This document shows, one piece after another, positions 52,193-62,781 of a stretch of DNA of 64,000 nt. A model generated the notes under the pieces. It was given only the letters and a program-made list of their open reading frames with translations. It did no database searches and had not been told where the DNA came from. The position numbers and the translations under genes are program-made. The first letter of the stretch is position 1. Each line of letters starts with the position of its first letter. Origin of the DNA: JAPORK01 sp026710285 (lineage in GTDB: Bacteria > Pseudomonadota > Gammaproteobacteria > Pseudomonadales > Endozoicomonadaceae); assembly GCA_965201045.1 (NCBI GenBank), contig OZ241746.1:310001-374000 (forward strand), in the 5' to 3' direction.

Positions 52193-54340
52193 CTACTGAA
52201 AAAAAGGATGTTTGAGTGCATCCTGCATTGAAATGCGTTTTTCCGGTTGAGGCTCCAGCATTTTTACTAATAAATCTTTTAATTGTGTAGCTTTTTCCGG
52301 GTTGTCACTATATCGCTTGTCTATTCTCTCTTGCATTTTTTGTTGCAAAGTATCGGTCTGGTTTACCGTCTGATCCATCAACTGAAATAAACGCTCACGG
52401 AAGTTATTTCCTGTTGGTACATCGCAGTAATATTGCCCTGTTGCCAGTTGATGTAACAGACATCCTGCTGAAAAAACATCCACAGCTTCACTGCAGACCT
52501 GAGGATATTCAGCTTTTTTATAGAATTGATTGATAATTTCCGGGGCCATATAGAGGGGTGAACCAGCAGAATCAGGATTATCTTTAAACTCATCTATCGG
52601 TTTGGAGAGTCCAAAATCAATCACTTTTACTGTTCCGTCAGGTTGAATCAATACATTATCAGACTTTATATCCAGATGTACAATATTTTTTTTATGCAGA
52701 TAATCCAGCACATCAAACAACTGCCAGGTCATGTTTTGTATATCTTTCATTGGTAGCGGACCACCTGCAGGTTTCCATACCGGCTCTGTTTTTGGTGTTG
52801 CGAATAACGCCTTTAAAGTGTTTAAGTATTGAAGGGATGCTTCACTAGCAACATCGGATTCTAATGACTTATCTATATGAGATAGCAGATTCTTAATTGC
52901 TTCAGAACTAAAATTTCTGTTTGTCCAGATTAAGTTTATACGGGCTGACATGCCCTTTAAATAATCATCATCATAAATATCAAAAGAGATGTCAGTTATT
53001 GTGTCTTTTATTTCTTCTAGCAATGTTTCATCATCACTATCTTCAAGTTTCCCGGCATCTGTAACAACACCCTGAATTTTTACGTTATCATCTTTCTTAC
53101 CTTTTATTAGCACGACCCAGGGTACTCCACCTGCTTCAAGATAAGCGGTATTTTTGGGTTGCCTGGTGAAAAGCTCTGACTCATCGGATAGCAACTGATC
53201 TAATTGTGGATCATCTGACAATATTGACTGGTCTGCTGTTTGTTCCACCGGGTCTGGCTCTGGTTGTTTTACCAGGGCTGCTTCAAAGAGCTGTTTTGAT
53301 TTTTGTAAAAGTGCAATAACCTGTTCATCTTTGGCTGTATTTAAGAAGCCACTAACAAGAGATAATGAGTTATCAATAAATTCCTTTTCATTAGATGACA
53401 AACCATTAACATTGTTATGATTAAAACCAGTTGATTCCCACAGTTGTTCTATTTCGTTAAACGCAGCATCACAATTAGCAGGAGAAGGAGGGCTGGTTAA
53501 AGCAGCCTCCAAAAAGTCAAGGATTTTATGATTTATTTGTGCGGTAAGAGTGTTCTTTTCACGAAACCTTTCAAGCTTTTTAATTTTGTCAGCTCGCTCA
53601 GCTGATAGTAATTGTTGCTTTGACTTTTGCATAGGAGCCAGTCTGATAATACCGGGATGATTCAAACTTTCTAAACGCTGGGTCTCTTCAATAAAATCAT
53701 CTTTACTAGACTGTGCAGCACCAGGTAATAAAGATTTTTTCATAACAATGGGACCGGCTTCCCCGGGAACAACAGCTTTTACACTACCAAATGAACCTTT
53801 TCCGACATATTTGAAAGTTTTCTCTGTTGCCGATGTTACTGCATGAGAGGCTTCCCATCTTCGTCTTGCGGCTAATTCTCTTTTATCTGCCTCTTCTATC
53901 TTGCCTTGTTGACGCAGATTTTTTGCTTCCTGTGCATGTCTCAACGCATAATAGACGCTTTCTGCTTTTTCCGGGTCAGTGTGGTGAGTAATATTTCTTT
54001 TGTAGAGTGTTTTAGCTATTTCATGCTCTATTCTTGACTGATACTCATCTTTTGAGAGCGGATCTTCGGGTGAAATCAAGGCTTCTACTAAACGCGGGTT
54101 AACTTCTCTGACATACTTTGCGATATCATTTGTGGACCAGGCCCCTATGCTTTTATCTTTACTTTTGTCCAGTTCCAGCAGCCTTTCCTGCAACGCTTCA
54201 GGGTTTTGTGCTACGTCGTCTTGAATTGCTGCTAATGCCGCATCGGCTTTTTCTTTTTCAGCTGCATGTAGCTTATTAAGATGCGCTGCTTGCTCTGGTG
54301 TTAACTGAGTACCGGCAGGTTTCCCATTTACAGGATTCAT
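52193..54340 (-). CDS. Ser/Thr protein kinase with split catalytic domain, paralogue 2
   Basis: 715 residues. Head domain 1-175, charged and helical (LNKLHAAEKEKADAALAAIQ, WSTNDIAKYVREVNPRLVEA, RRRWEASHAV). N-lobe: glycine loop GKGSFGSV (180-187), Lys in VMKK (about 201), helix C Glu in FIEETQRLESLNHPGIIRL. Two insertions follow: about 243-395 (helical) and about 415-525 (acidic, DDETLLEEIKDTITD). The hinge-like strand AYLEAGGVPWVVLIKG lies between them. C-lobe: IVHLDIKSDNVL (His555-Leu-Asp557, Asn562), DFG 575-577, GSPLYMAPEI. HLD replaces HRD, but the catalytic Asp is kept, so activity is likely. No signal peptide. AGAGG lies seven bases before the ATG. A role as a host-directed effector is speculative. 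Confidence 0.88.
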   Translation of the reverse strand: MNPVNGKPAGTQLTPEQAAHLNKLHAAEKEKADAALAAIQDDVAQNPEALQERLLELDKSKDKSIGAWSTNDIAKYVREVNPRLVEALISPEDPLSKDEYQSRIEHEIAKTLYKRNITHHTDPEKAESVYYALRHAQEAKNLRQQGKIEEADKRELAARRRWEASHAVTSATEKTFKYVGKGSFGSVKAVVPGEAGPIVMKKSLLPGAAQSSKDDFIEETQRLESLNHPGIIRLAPMQKSKQQLLSAERADKIKKLERFREKNTLTAQINHKILDFLEAALTSPPSPANCDAAFNEIEQLWESTGFNHNNVNGLSSNEKEFIDNSLSLVSGFLNTAKDEQVIALLQKSKQLFEAALVKQPEPDPVEQTADQSILSDDPQLDQLLSDESELFTRQPKNTAYLEAGGVPWVVLIKGKKDDNVKIQGVVTDAGKLEDSDDETLLEEIKDTITDISFDIYDDDYLKGMSARINLIWTNRNFSSEAIKNLLSHIDKSLESDVASEASLQYLNTLKALFATPKTEPVWKPAGGPLPMKDIQNMTWQLFDVLDYLHKKNIVHLDIKSDNVLIQPDGTVKVIDFGLSKPIDEFKDNPDSAGSPLYMAPEIINQFYKKAEYPQVCSEAVDVFSAGCLLHQLATGQYYCDVPTGNNFRERLFQLMDQTVNQTDTLQQKMQERIDKRYSDNPEKATQLKDLLVKMLEPQPEKRISMQDALKHPFFQ

Positions 54341-54570
54341 AGTAAGACCTCTGTTTTTTTATGTTTTACAATAAAAAAATAGAAGGCATAAAGCGTGCAG
54401 GATTTATTTATATTGCAGCACTATATAAAAAAATGACATTACGTTGTCTTAAATAACTTTTATGCCGGAAAAGTGCTTTTTTATTGCAGAAAATATTCTG
54501 ACTATTCTTCTGCTATTGATCCCTGTCCGATCTCTTTTCCGGCTACAGACTTATCTGTTATCTCCTGGTG

Positions 54571-56394
54571 CTACTGAAAAAAAGGATGTTTGAGTGCATC
54601 CTGCATTGAAATGCGTTTTTCCGGTTGAGGTTCCAGCATTTTTACTAATAAATCTTTTAATTGTGCCGCTTTTTCTGGGTTATCACTATATCGCTTGTCT
54701 ATTCTCTCTTGCATTTTTTGTTGCAAAGTATCGGTCTGGTTTACCGTCTGATCCATCAACTTAAATAAACGCTCATGGAAGTTATTTCCTGTTGGTACAT
54801 CGCAGTAATATTGCCCTGTTGCCAGTTGATGTAACAGACATCCTGCTGAAAAAACATCCACAGCTTCACTGCAGACCTGAGGATATTCAGCGTTTTTATA
54901 GAGTTGATTGATAATTTCCGGCGCCATATAGATGGGTGAACCAGCAGAATCAGGATTATCTTTAAACTCATTTATCGTTTTGGAGAGTCCAAAATCAATC
55001 ACTTTTACGGTTCCGTCAGGTTGAATCAATACATTATCAGACTTTATATCCAGATGTACAATATTTTTTTTATGCAGATAATCCAGCACATCAAACAACT
55101 GCCAGGTCATGTTTTGTATATCTTTCATTGGTAGTGGACCACCTGCAGGTTTCCATACCGGCTCTGTTTTTGGTGTTGCGAATAACGCCTTTAAAGTGTT
55201 TAAGCATTTAAGGGATGCTTCATTAGCAGGGTTGGATGCTAATGACTCATCTATATGAGATAGCAGATCATTAACTGTTTCAGGACTAAAATTTCTGTTT
55301 GTCCAGATTGAGTTTATATCGGTTAATATGTACTCTAATTCGCCAACATTATAAATATTAAGAGAGATGTTAGTTGTTGCATCTTTTATTTCTTGTAGCA
55401 GTGTTTCATCATCAATACCTTCAAGTTCCTCGGTATCTGTAATAAGCCCTTCAATTTCTACGTTATTATCCTTCTTGCCTTTTATTAGCGCGGTCCAGGG
55501 TACTCCACCTGCTTCAAGATAAGCAGTATTTTCGGGCTGGCTGGTGAAAAGCGCTGACTTATCGGATATCAACTGATCTAATTGTGGATCATCTGACAAT
55601 ATTGACCGGTCTGATGTTTGTTCTACCGGGTCTGACTCTGGTTGTTTTACCAGGGATGCTTCAAAGAACTGTTTTGATTTTTGCACAGGAACCAGTCTGA
55701 TAATACCAGGATGATTCAAACTTTCTAAACGCCGGGTCTCTTCAATAAAATTATCTTTATCAGATTCTGAAGCACCAGGTAATAAAGATTTTTTCATAAC
55801 AATGGGACCGGCTTCTCCGGGAACAACAGCTTCTACACTACCAAATACACCTTTTCCGACATATTGGAAAGGTTTCTCTGTTGCAGATGTTACTGCATGA
55901 GAGGCTTCCCATCTTTGTTTTGCGGCTAATTCTCTTTTATCTGCCTCTTCTGTCTTGCCTTGTTTACGCAGATCTTTTGCTTCCTGTACATGTCTCAACG
56001 CATAATAGACACTTTCTGCTTTTTCCAGGGCAGTGTGGTGAGTAATATTTTTTTTGTAGAGTGTTTTAGCTATTTCATGCTCTATTCTTGACTGATACTC
56101 ATCTTTTGAGAGCGGATCTTCGGGTGAAATCAAGGCTTCTACTAAACGCGGGTTAACTTCTCTGACATACTTTGCAATATCATCTGTGGACCAGGTCCCT
56201 ATGCTTTTATCTTTACTTTTGTCCAGTTCCAGCAGCCTTTTCTGCAACGCTTCAGGATGTTGTGTTACGTCTTCTTTAATTGCTGCTAATGCCGCATCGG
56301 CTTTTTCCTTTTCAGCTGCATGTAGCTTATTAAGATGCACTGCTTGCTCTGGTGTTAACTGAGTACCGGCAGGTTTCCCATTTACAGGATTCAT
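54571..56394 (-). CDS. Ser/Thr protein kinase with split catalytic domain, paralogue 3
   Basis: 607 residues, closely similar to paralogue 2 throughout. Glycine loop GKGVFGSVEAVV, VMKKSLLPG, FIEETRRLESLNHPGIIRLV, IVHLDIKSDNVLIQPDG, VIDFGLSKTI and GSPIYMAPEI are intact. Compared with paralogue 2 it lacks exactly 108 residues: VQKSKQ joins directly to FFEASLVKQ, whereas paralogue 2 has QKSKQ at both ends of the missing block. The second insertion (DDETLLQEIKDATTNISLNI) is kept but diverged. Its upstream region (56395-56640) resembles those of the other two kinases, so each gene probably has its own promoter. Confidence 0.88.
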   Translation of the reverse strand: MNPVNGKPAGTQLTPEQAVHLNKLHAAEKEKADAALAAIKEDVTQHPEALQKRLLELDKSKDKSIGTWSTDDIAKYVREVNPRLVEALISPEDPLSKDEYQSRIEHEIAKTLYKKNITHHTALEKAESVYYALRHVQEAKDLRKQGKTEEADKRELAAKQRWEASHAVTSATEKPFQYVGKGVFGSVEAVVPGEAGPIVMKKSLLPGASESDKDNFIEETRRLESLNHPGIIRLVPVQKSKQFFEASLVKQPESDPVEQTSDRSILSDDPQLDQLISDKSALFTSQPENTAYLEAGGVPWTALIKGKKDNNVEIEGLITDTEELEGIDDETLLQEIKDATTNISLNIYNVGELEYILTDINSIWTNRNFSPETVNDLLSHIDESLASNPANEASLKCLNTLKALFATPKTEPVWKPAGGPLPMKDIQNMTWQLFDVLDYLHKKNIVHLDIKSDNVLIQPDGTVKVIDFGLSKTINEFKDNPDSAGSPIYMAPEIINQLYKNAEYPQVCSEAVDVFSAGCLLHQLATGQYYCDVPTGNNFHERLFKLMDQTVNQTDTLQQKMQERIDKRYSDNPEKAAQLKDLLVKMLEPQPEKRISMQDALKHPFFQ

Positions 56395-56866
56395 AGTAAG
56401 ACCTCTGTTTTGTTATGTTTTACAATAAAAAAATAGAAGGCATAAAGCGTGCAGGATCTGTTTATATTGCAGCACTATATAAAAAAATGACACCTCTTTT
56501 TCTTAAAAAGCTACCCTATCAGCAAAGTACTTTTTTATTGTAGAAAATATTGCGATTACCCTGTTACTACAAGTTTGTCTTTTATGCACAAACATTTCAG
56601 TACAAGCTAATACTATGTTGGGAAAATGAACGAGTTGCACATTTTCAGGAAAAATAAGCTATCTTATAAAAAAATAATACTGGGAGTCCTAATCCGAGAA
56701 TCTTCTTATGAACCTTCAGTGTTATTTCCTGGTCCACTTATTATAATACTATGTACTCTGAATTTATGTTATTGACATAATCGCTTGTTATTCTGTCCTG
56801 TTTGTCCTCTCTTACACGACCTGTCTTACTCGACCATACAAAACAACTGCGGAGAATGTGTTTATA
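56395..56866. other. Divergent region between kinase 3 and the RHS gene
   Basis: The first ~200 bases repeat the upstream regions of the other kinases (TGTTTTACAATAAAAAAATAG, TATTGCAGCACTATA). They differ after about 56490. No gene. GGAGA at 56851-56855 serves the RHS gene. Confidence 0.55.
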
Positions 56867-59800
56867 ATGAAAAAACCATTAACAAAGATCATTACAGTAA
56901 GAGCATTATTTTATTTGTTTTTTTTATCTTTTGTTTATCGCTCATCATCTGTTGTAGTTGCAAAATTGAACACCAGTAAACAGCTGGATACATCACAAAA
57001 AACAGCAGCAGATAAAACCTTTGATCCCAATCGTAATGTTGTAAAAAAAAACCAGTATACAGCTGAAAGCGATACATCGCTAAAAGTTAATGAGGGTGGA
57101 GAATCTTCTCTATGGTCTAACGCATTTAATTTTCAAAAGAGTTGGGGGACACAAGTTGATCCCCGCACCGGTATACTGATAGCTTATGTCAGAGCAGGTA
57201 GCATGATCAGCAATTTAGGACATGGACCAAATATTGATCTGGAAGTCAATTATAACAGCAATAGCTTAGCTGATCCGGATGGTCTTGGTCGGGGTTGGAG
57301 TTTTAACTTAACGCACTTTAATCTGGTTAATAATCAGTTATCTACTTCTCAGGGTAAAGTTTACAATTTACAACAAAACAGTAATGGTCAGTGGTGGCCT
57401 CAGTACCATAAATTAAAAGATATTCACATTAGCGGTAGTAAATCAGCTGGTTTCGTGATTATTTACGCCAATGGTTTGCGGGAAACATTAAATCCTGATG
57501 GTTACGAAATCCGTCTTGAACAACAAAATGGATATGGTGTTAATTTTTATTATATGCAGGGAACACACTTGTTAAGTGAGATAAGTGACGCTCAAAATCA
57601 CAAAATTGTATTAGACAGAGTAGCAGGTCTTTTGACCGTTACCAGCTATGATAGCAAAGGAAAACCACTCAACATTCAGCTTGACCGTTTTGGTGGTGAA
57701 TTGAGAACAATTACTTTACCCGGAAACAGTAATAATTCTTTGTCTTATATTTCTATGGGGTATACCAATAATTATTTAACCAATATTGTTTATCCTACCG
57801 GTTTAAAGAAAAATATAATTTACAACTGTACTGACGCAATGAAAGTTTCACTCTGGGATAATAATCAAATGAGAGCTATGTGCGTGGTTTCTATGGAATC
57901 AGTTGATCCTGGTGCAAAGCAACCAGCAATGGCAACTCATTATAGTTATGGTAAAAGTAGCGCTAATGAACACAATTATCTTGCCTTTAATTCAGGTCTT
58001 GATATCCAGCCGGAACCCAAACAGGATATTTTGTTTGCAACACCTGCAAGTTATACTTATAAAACAATACAGGACAATGGGGTAATCCAACAGATCCGTA
58101 CTTATAATAAATATCACCTGCTTATTAATGCACAAATTATCAGTAATCATACAAACCATCTTATTTCACAGGTACAAAACTTCTTTTGTCGTACTGATCA
58201 GGATGATGGCTGTGCTCACACACGTTTTGAAGACTTACCAATAACTTATAGTCTTCCTTTAAAAACAGTTATCAAAAACTGGGGAGACAGCACAGGACCT
58301 CCTGCAACTGAAGTTACTGAGAAAACCTATGATTTGCAAGGACGTATTACTAGTACTAAAGATGCATATGGTCGTGTAAAAAAAATACATTATTGCCCGG
58401 TAACAGGTGATGCTTTCTGTCCTGCGGAACCTGTTGACTGGTCTTTAACCACACAGGTAGAATCAGTCACTTCATATCCTTCAGATCAGGTATTTGATGT
58501 ATCACGGCTACCTGAAATAACCGAGCATAATTACTATCAGCAGGAGCTTAATGCTGACGGACATGGCTATACGCTGGTACTGGTGCACAAGGTAATCCGT
58601 TCAGGTGATCAACAGCTTACAACAACCCGCCAATATTATCATAATCCACAAGATATTTTTAAATATGGTTTAATAAAAAGAGTAACGGTGACAGGTAGTG
58701 TATCACCTGTTGCAAAGCTCACCGCAACGAATAAAAATTATTACTATATTTTGAATTCAGATTACAAGACTAAAACAGTGTACAATACAGTAGAAACCGG
58801 TGAAAATCAATTTAAGCGATCACCTGCGGTAACAACCAGTATGTATACTAATCAGGTGCTAGAGATGGCTGATGCTGAAAATAAAAATATCAGTTATTAT
58901 CACTATGATAACCAGGGCAGGATAGTACAGATAGATTCTGGAGTAAATACTGATTTTACGGTCAGTAAACGTTATCAGTATACTGTTTCTCCTCAATTGG
59001 TTGAGTTGATTACTATCGCTGCTAATGGTTTAAAAGAAAAAATTATTTTTGATGGTGCAGGTAGAAAGCTAGCTAAATTTAATCAGGCAATAGCCAGTAG
59101 TGGAGAAAAAGAGCCAGACCAATGGGTACCGGTTACCAGTGTCAGTTATGATGCTCATGGGCAGATCTCTTCTAAATACGACTATTATACAGATACACAA
59201 GGAAAACTAATTAAACTAATAACGACGTTTAGTTATGATAATTTAGGAAGAATTTATAAGGTTAATTTACCAGACAAAGAGACGATAGTCAAAATATATG
59301 ATGATCCTGATCGTTGTGCTGTCAGTTATAAATACGACACGCAAAATAATTATTCTCCCATTTCTGTTGTACACGGAAATGTATTAGAAAAACCCACAAA
59401 AAAAATAGTATTTCCAGCCAATTTTAATCATCATCTTTCAGCTAAGCAGTTGTGTGAAGTCAGCAGTAAACTGCTTGTAGCAAAGGCATCTTTTATAACT
59501 TACGATGGTTTTGGCAGAGTAGCTACATCCACTGATACGATGGGAAGAAAAGTTAGCAGAGAATATGATGGTGCAGGACGAGTGGTCACTATTATTGATC
59601 CTGCAGGAAACAGAATAAACAATATTTACAATTTGGCTGGTCAGATTATTCAAAAATGGATCTCCCCTATTAATAGTCACAAAAGATATCTGCTGTCTTC
59701 TGCACAATACAATGCGGCAGGAGAGCTGCTATGGAAAGCTGGTGAAGATGGAAGGAAAACGCTATATACGTATACATCTGATGGAAATATAAAAACAGTC

Positions 59801-62347
59801 ACTACCCCTTTAGCGCATATTATATCATGGAAGTATAATGCAGTAGGTTTACCTGTAAGTAAAATGATTGACGGAAGAGAGGTCTCACATCTTGAGTATA
59901 ATCCAGTGATAACTTTACCGGTTAAAAGAACTGATATAACCGGAGTCACAACATGGAGTTACAGTGATGATGGAAAAACACAACAATTAATACATACAGG
60001 AGTGGATGGTTACCAAAGCTACCAGTTTAAGTGGCAGTATGATCAAAACAGGAGAATGATAAGCATCACTGATATTTATGGTAATAAGACGATGACCAGC
60101 TATGATAATTTTGGTCGTATAAGTTCAATTAATTATCAGGAATTAAGCGGTATAAAAAAATTATTAGAATCCTTTGTTTATGATAATTTATCCAGAATTG
60201 TTGCGCTTAAGTATGGAAGTGGTATGCATCGTACTGTTAGCTATGATAGTTATGATCAGACAGAGAGTATCTCTGATACATTATCAAGTGGTCTTTTATC
60301 GTCATGGAAGTATCGTTATGATGAAGCTGGTAATATTATTTCGATAACACAGCAAAATGGAAATCAGCAGCGGGCAACGCAGCATTATAAATATGACTCT
60401 CTTAATAACCTTATTTCTATGACCTGTTCCGGATCTTCCGATCTGTCTCTTTGTCCAAGAGATACTTCTTTTTATACTATGGCTTTAAATCAGGCACCTG
60501 TTATTACCCGTCAAACCTATATTTTTAATCCCATGAACCGAATGGAAACAGTAAAAGAAACGCTACTAAATACGGACAAACAAGAAACTTTAAGTAAAAT
60601 AACAGATTATAGCTACACTGATACACAGGCACCTTTACGGCTTCAAAAAATAACAACCACCCGGAATAATAACATACCAGTTTCAGCAAATTTTCTCTAT
60701 GATAATGCAGGTAATATGATAACAGACAGTGAAGGTAATAAGATTGCTTACAATGCTTTAAATCAAATAACATCGGTAACAGATCCCCTTGGAAAACAGA
60801 CACATTATTTTTATGATGGTAGTGGAAGAGAAGTTAAAGAGAAATCTTCTTCAGGAGATATTCGTCATCTGTTTTATACAAACAAAATGCTGGTCGGGGA
60901 AAAAATAAGTAATACACAAATGGAAACACACGTTATCAGTCATCTTGGTGTTGCTAAAGCGATTGATGGTGTGATCCATGAATATTATGAAAAAAACTAT
61001 AAAGGAGATGTAACCAGTGTATTGACCAGAGCAGTAAATGGTGGTTATTATTTAAGTCAGCGCAATACTTATAGTCCTTATGGCATGGTATGGCATGCAA
61101 AGTCTGTTGCTTCATTACCATGGTATTTACAGACATACACTGGTTTTAATGATGAACAAACAGATCCTGCAACGGGTTGGCAGTTTTTAGGAGCAGGTCA
61201 TAGAACCTATAATCCAAAACAACGTTATTTTGTCAGTGAAGATCCTGCCGGAGATGGTTATGCTTTTGGAAGCAATAATCCGGTAATGAATAGTGATCCC
61301 AGCGGCAATATGCCGAAATGGCTAGGCTCTTTTATGAATGTTTTGGGTTATGTCGGTACAATGGGTATGGCGGTATTTCATAACAAGTGGGCTAATGTCG
61401 TTGGAGTTGCTCTGGTAACAGCGCTTTCCTGTACTGCTGTTGTAGCTTCTTTAATGTGGGCAGGTGCTATGACGTCAACCATTATTGCTAATGTAGGTAC
61501 TACAATAGCTGCCGGAAGTCTTGTAGCCGTATGTGCCACAATACCAACTAACAGAGGTTTAAGCATTGCCAGTGCAGTAACAGGTATAATGCTGATGGCA
61601 GTGAATGTGGTTATGGCAGGAATGTTAGCTTTTACCAGATCGGCGGCACTGCTACCAACAGAGGTAGAAGAGGCTTCATTAGAGGGAGAAGATGACTTAT
61701 TGTCCATTAGCTCTAAGGCTGATGTAGATGATCTCAAAGTTAATGAAGGTATGGATGCAGATATATCTGAGGGTGAGTCTGACAAACCTGTTAAATTTAT
61801 GAAGCAATATTCAGAGGTTGAACTCAATGCTGCGCTTGGTAACATATATGCAACGCTGGACATTTTTGCAAAAAGGATAATATTTGTAGACAATGAAGCC
61901 ACAGTGAACAATATGTGGAGTGCCATAAACGTTCATATAAAAAACATGCAAAAAGAGGTATTTATTATACTCAACCAGGCAAGGATACTGAATAAATTCA
62001 TAGTTTTGGATGATTTAGCAGAGTTTTTAGGTTTTGATGCTGCTTATGACCCTGAGCGTATTCCTGCACGTTTCACAGAATTGTACAGACAATTATCCCA
62101 ACCACTAAAAACTATTGATGTTGATGAAGCTTCACAGATACTGAAAAATAGTCGTGATTATATATTTTATGAAAACAACATGACCATGGAATGTACTTTT
62201 TGGTGTCGTGATTATAATAAATTTAAAGCTAGAGGCATTAACTTTTTACTGTTAACAGGTAAAATGGAGGATAAGATCGTGGATCTCAATGGTTTGCTGA
62301 TGGATTTTGCCGTTGATAAAGGCACTGAATTAGCTATTTTTTATTAA
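56867..62347 (+). CDS. RHS/YD-repeat protein with unrecognised C-terminal domain
   Basis: About 1826 residues. Signal-peptide-like start MKKPLTKIITVRALFYLFFL. N-terminal region with WSNAFNFQKSWGTQVDPRTG, GHGPNIDLEVNYNSN and DPDGLGRGWSFNLTHFN, then a long array of YD-type repeats (YDLQGRITSTKDAYGRVKKI, YDGAGRVVTIIDPAGNRINN, YDNAGNMITDSEGNKIAYNA). The RHS core ends with FNDEQTDPATGWQFLGAGHR, RTYNPKQRYFVSEDP and NNPVMNSDPSGN. The final ~350 residues after this boundary hold several hydrophobic helices (VVGVALVTALSCTAVVASLM, LSIASAVTGIMLMAVNVVMA) then a charged helical domain to the end (DKGTELAIFY). RHS shells encapsulate C-terminal toxins; this one matches no toxin I know. No immunity gene follows immediately. 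An in-frame GTG at 56858 is an alternative start. Confidence 0.88.
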   Translation: MKKPLTKIITVRALFYLFFLSFVYRSSSVVVAKLNTSKQLDTSQKTAADKTFDPNRNVVKKNQYTAESDTSLKVNEGGESSLWSNAFNFQKSWGTQVDPRTGILIAYVRAGSMISNLGHGPNIDLEVNYNSNSLADPDGLGRGWSFNLTHFNLVNNQLSTSQGKVYNLQQNSNGQWWPQYHKLKDIHISGSKSAGFVIIYANGLRETLNPDGYEIRLEQQNGYGVNFYYMQGTHLLSEISDAQNHKIVLDRVAGLLTVTSYDSKGKPLNIQLDRFGGELRTITLPGNSNNSLSYISMGYTNNYLTNIVYPTGLKKNIIYNCTDAMKVSLWDNNQMRAMCVVSMESVDPGAKQPAMATHYSYGKSSANEHNYLAFNSGLDIQPEPKQDILFATPASYTYKTIQDNGVIQQIRTYNKYHLLINAQIISNHTNHLISQVQNFFCRTDQDDGCAHTRFEDLPITYSLPLKTVIKNWGDSTGPPATEVTEKTYDLQGRITSTKDAYGRVKKIHYCPVTGDAFCPAEPVDWSLTTQVESVTSYPSDQVFDVSRLPEITEHNYYQQELNADGHGYTLVLVHKVIRSGDQQLTTTRQYYHNPQDIFKYGLIKRVTVTGSVSPVAKLTATNKNYYYILNSDYKTKTVYNTVETGENQFKRSPAVTTSMYTNQVLEMADAENKNISYYHYDNQGRIVQIDSGVNTDFTVSKRYQYTVSPQLVELITIAANGLKEKIIFDGAGRKLAKFNQAIASSGEKEPDQWVPVTSVSYDAHGQISSKYDYYTDTQGKLIKLITTFSYDNLGRIYKVNLPDKETIVKIYDDPDRCAVSYKYDTQNNYSPISVVHGNVLEKPTKKIVFPANFNHHLSAKQLCEVSSKLLVAKASFITYDGFGRVATSTDTMGRKVSREYDGAGRVVTIIDPAGNRINNIYNLAGQIIQKWISPINSHKRYLLSSAQYNAAGELLWKAGEDGRKTLYTYTSDGNIKTVTTPLAHIISWKYNAVGLPVSKMIDGREVSHLEYNPVITLPVKRTDITGVTTWSYSDDGKTQQLIHTGVDGYQSYQFKWQYDQNRRMISITDIYGNKTMTSYDNFGRISSINYQELSGIKKLLESFVYDNLSRIVALKYGSGMHRTVSYDSYDQTESISDTLSSGLLSSWKYRYDEAGNIISITQQNGNQQRATQHYKYDSLNNLISMTCSGSSDLSLCPRDTSFYTMALNQAPVITRQTYIFNPMNRMETVKETLLNTDKQETLSKITDYSYTDTQAPLRLQKITTTRNNNIPVSANFLYDNAGNMITDSEGNKIAYNALNQITSVTDPLGKQTHYFYDGSGREVKEKSSSGDIRHLFYTNKMLVGEKISNTQMETHVISHLGVAKAIDGVIHEYYEKNYKGDVTSVLTRAVNGGYYLSQRNTYSPYGMVWHAKSVASLPWYLQTYTGFNDEQTDPATGWQFLGAGHRTYNPKQRYFVSEDPAGDGYAFGSNNPVMNSDPSGNMPKWLGSFMNVLGYVGTMGMAVFHNKWANVVGVALVTALSCTAVVASLMWAGAMTSTIIANVGTTIAAGSLVAVCATIPTNRGLSIASAVTGIMLMAVNVVMAGMLAFTRSAALLPTEVEEASLEGEDDLLSISSKADVDDLKVNEGMDADISEGESDKPVKFMKQYSEVELNAALGNIYATLDIFAKRIIFVDNEATVNNMWSAINVHIKNMQKEVFIILNQARILNKFIVLDDLAEFLGFDAAYDPERIPARFTELYRQLSQPLKTIDVDEASQILKNSRDYIFYENNMTMECTFWCRDYNKFKARGINFLLLTGKMEDKIVDLNGLLMDFAVDKGTELAIFY

Positions 62348-62746
62348 AAGCTAACTGATCATATACTCACTGATGATAATTTAAACTTGCGCATAAAAAT
62401 TAAATTTTACCTGACAAAGGTGTTGGAATGAAAAAAATTTCTAAATCCAGAGAATGCTGTTCTGAACCCCAGTTCGGAGTTTTTGGTTTAATAAAAATCC
62501 TTGCTTTTAAACTGCTGATGCTGAAATAACCTTGTCATTCCGGCAGGGATTGCCAGAATCCCGTAACAGGGAAGTTATATTTTCGGTAATGATTGCTGTT
62601 AATGGATTCCCGTCTCCGCGGGAATGACTTCGGAGAAAACGAGAAATAATGAAATAATGGCAGACTCAGTAAAAGCTGGTGTATTTAGCAGGAGATAAAG
62701 TTTTCAGGGTAAGAATTGGCACTTAAAAAATGTGACTAAGAGACAG
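62348..62746. repeat. Dispersed repeat cluster between the RHS genes
   Basis: Copy of 19460-19744: TTCGGAGTTTTTGG, AAATCCTTGCTTTTAAACTG, hairpins GTCATTCCGGCAGGGATTGC and TTCCCGTCTCCGCGGGAA, ending in the IS50-like terminal repeat CTTAAAAAATGTGACTAAG (62722-62746). Confidence 0.8.
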
Positions 62747-62781
62747 GGGAAGGACAGGGTGAAAGCTCGGTCTTACTCGAT
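62747..62781 (+). mobile_element. Group II intron 3' end remnant
   Basis: GGAAGGACAGGGTGAAAGCT and then TCTTACTCGAT closely match, on the + strand, the domain VI and terminus of intron A (minus strand, 21441-21480). The 3' exon GCAGATTTTCAG is the same dispersed repeat that lies intact at 3921. Confidence 0.65.

Noticed and set aside
61378..61926. 182-codon minus-strand open frame
   Set aside because: Shadow of the C-terminal part of the RHS gene; no ribosome site, low-complexity Ala/Thr/Ile composition.
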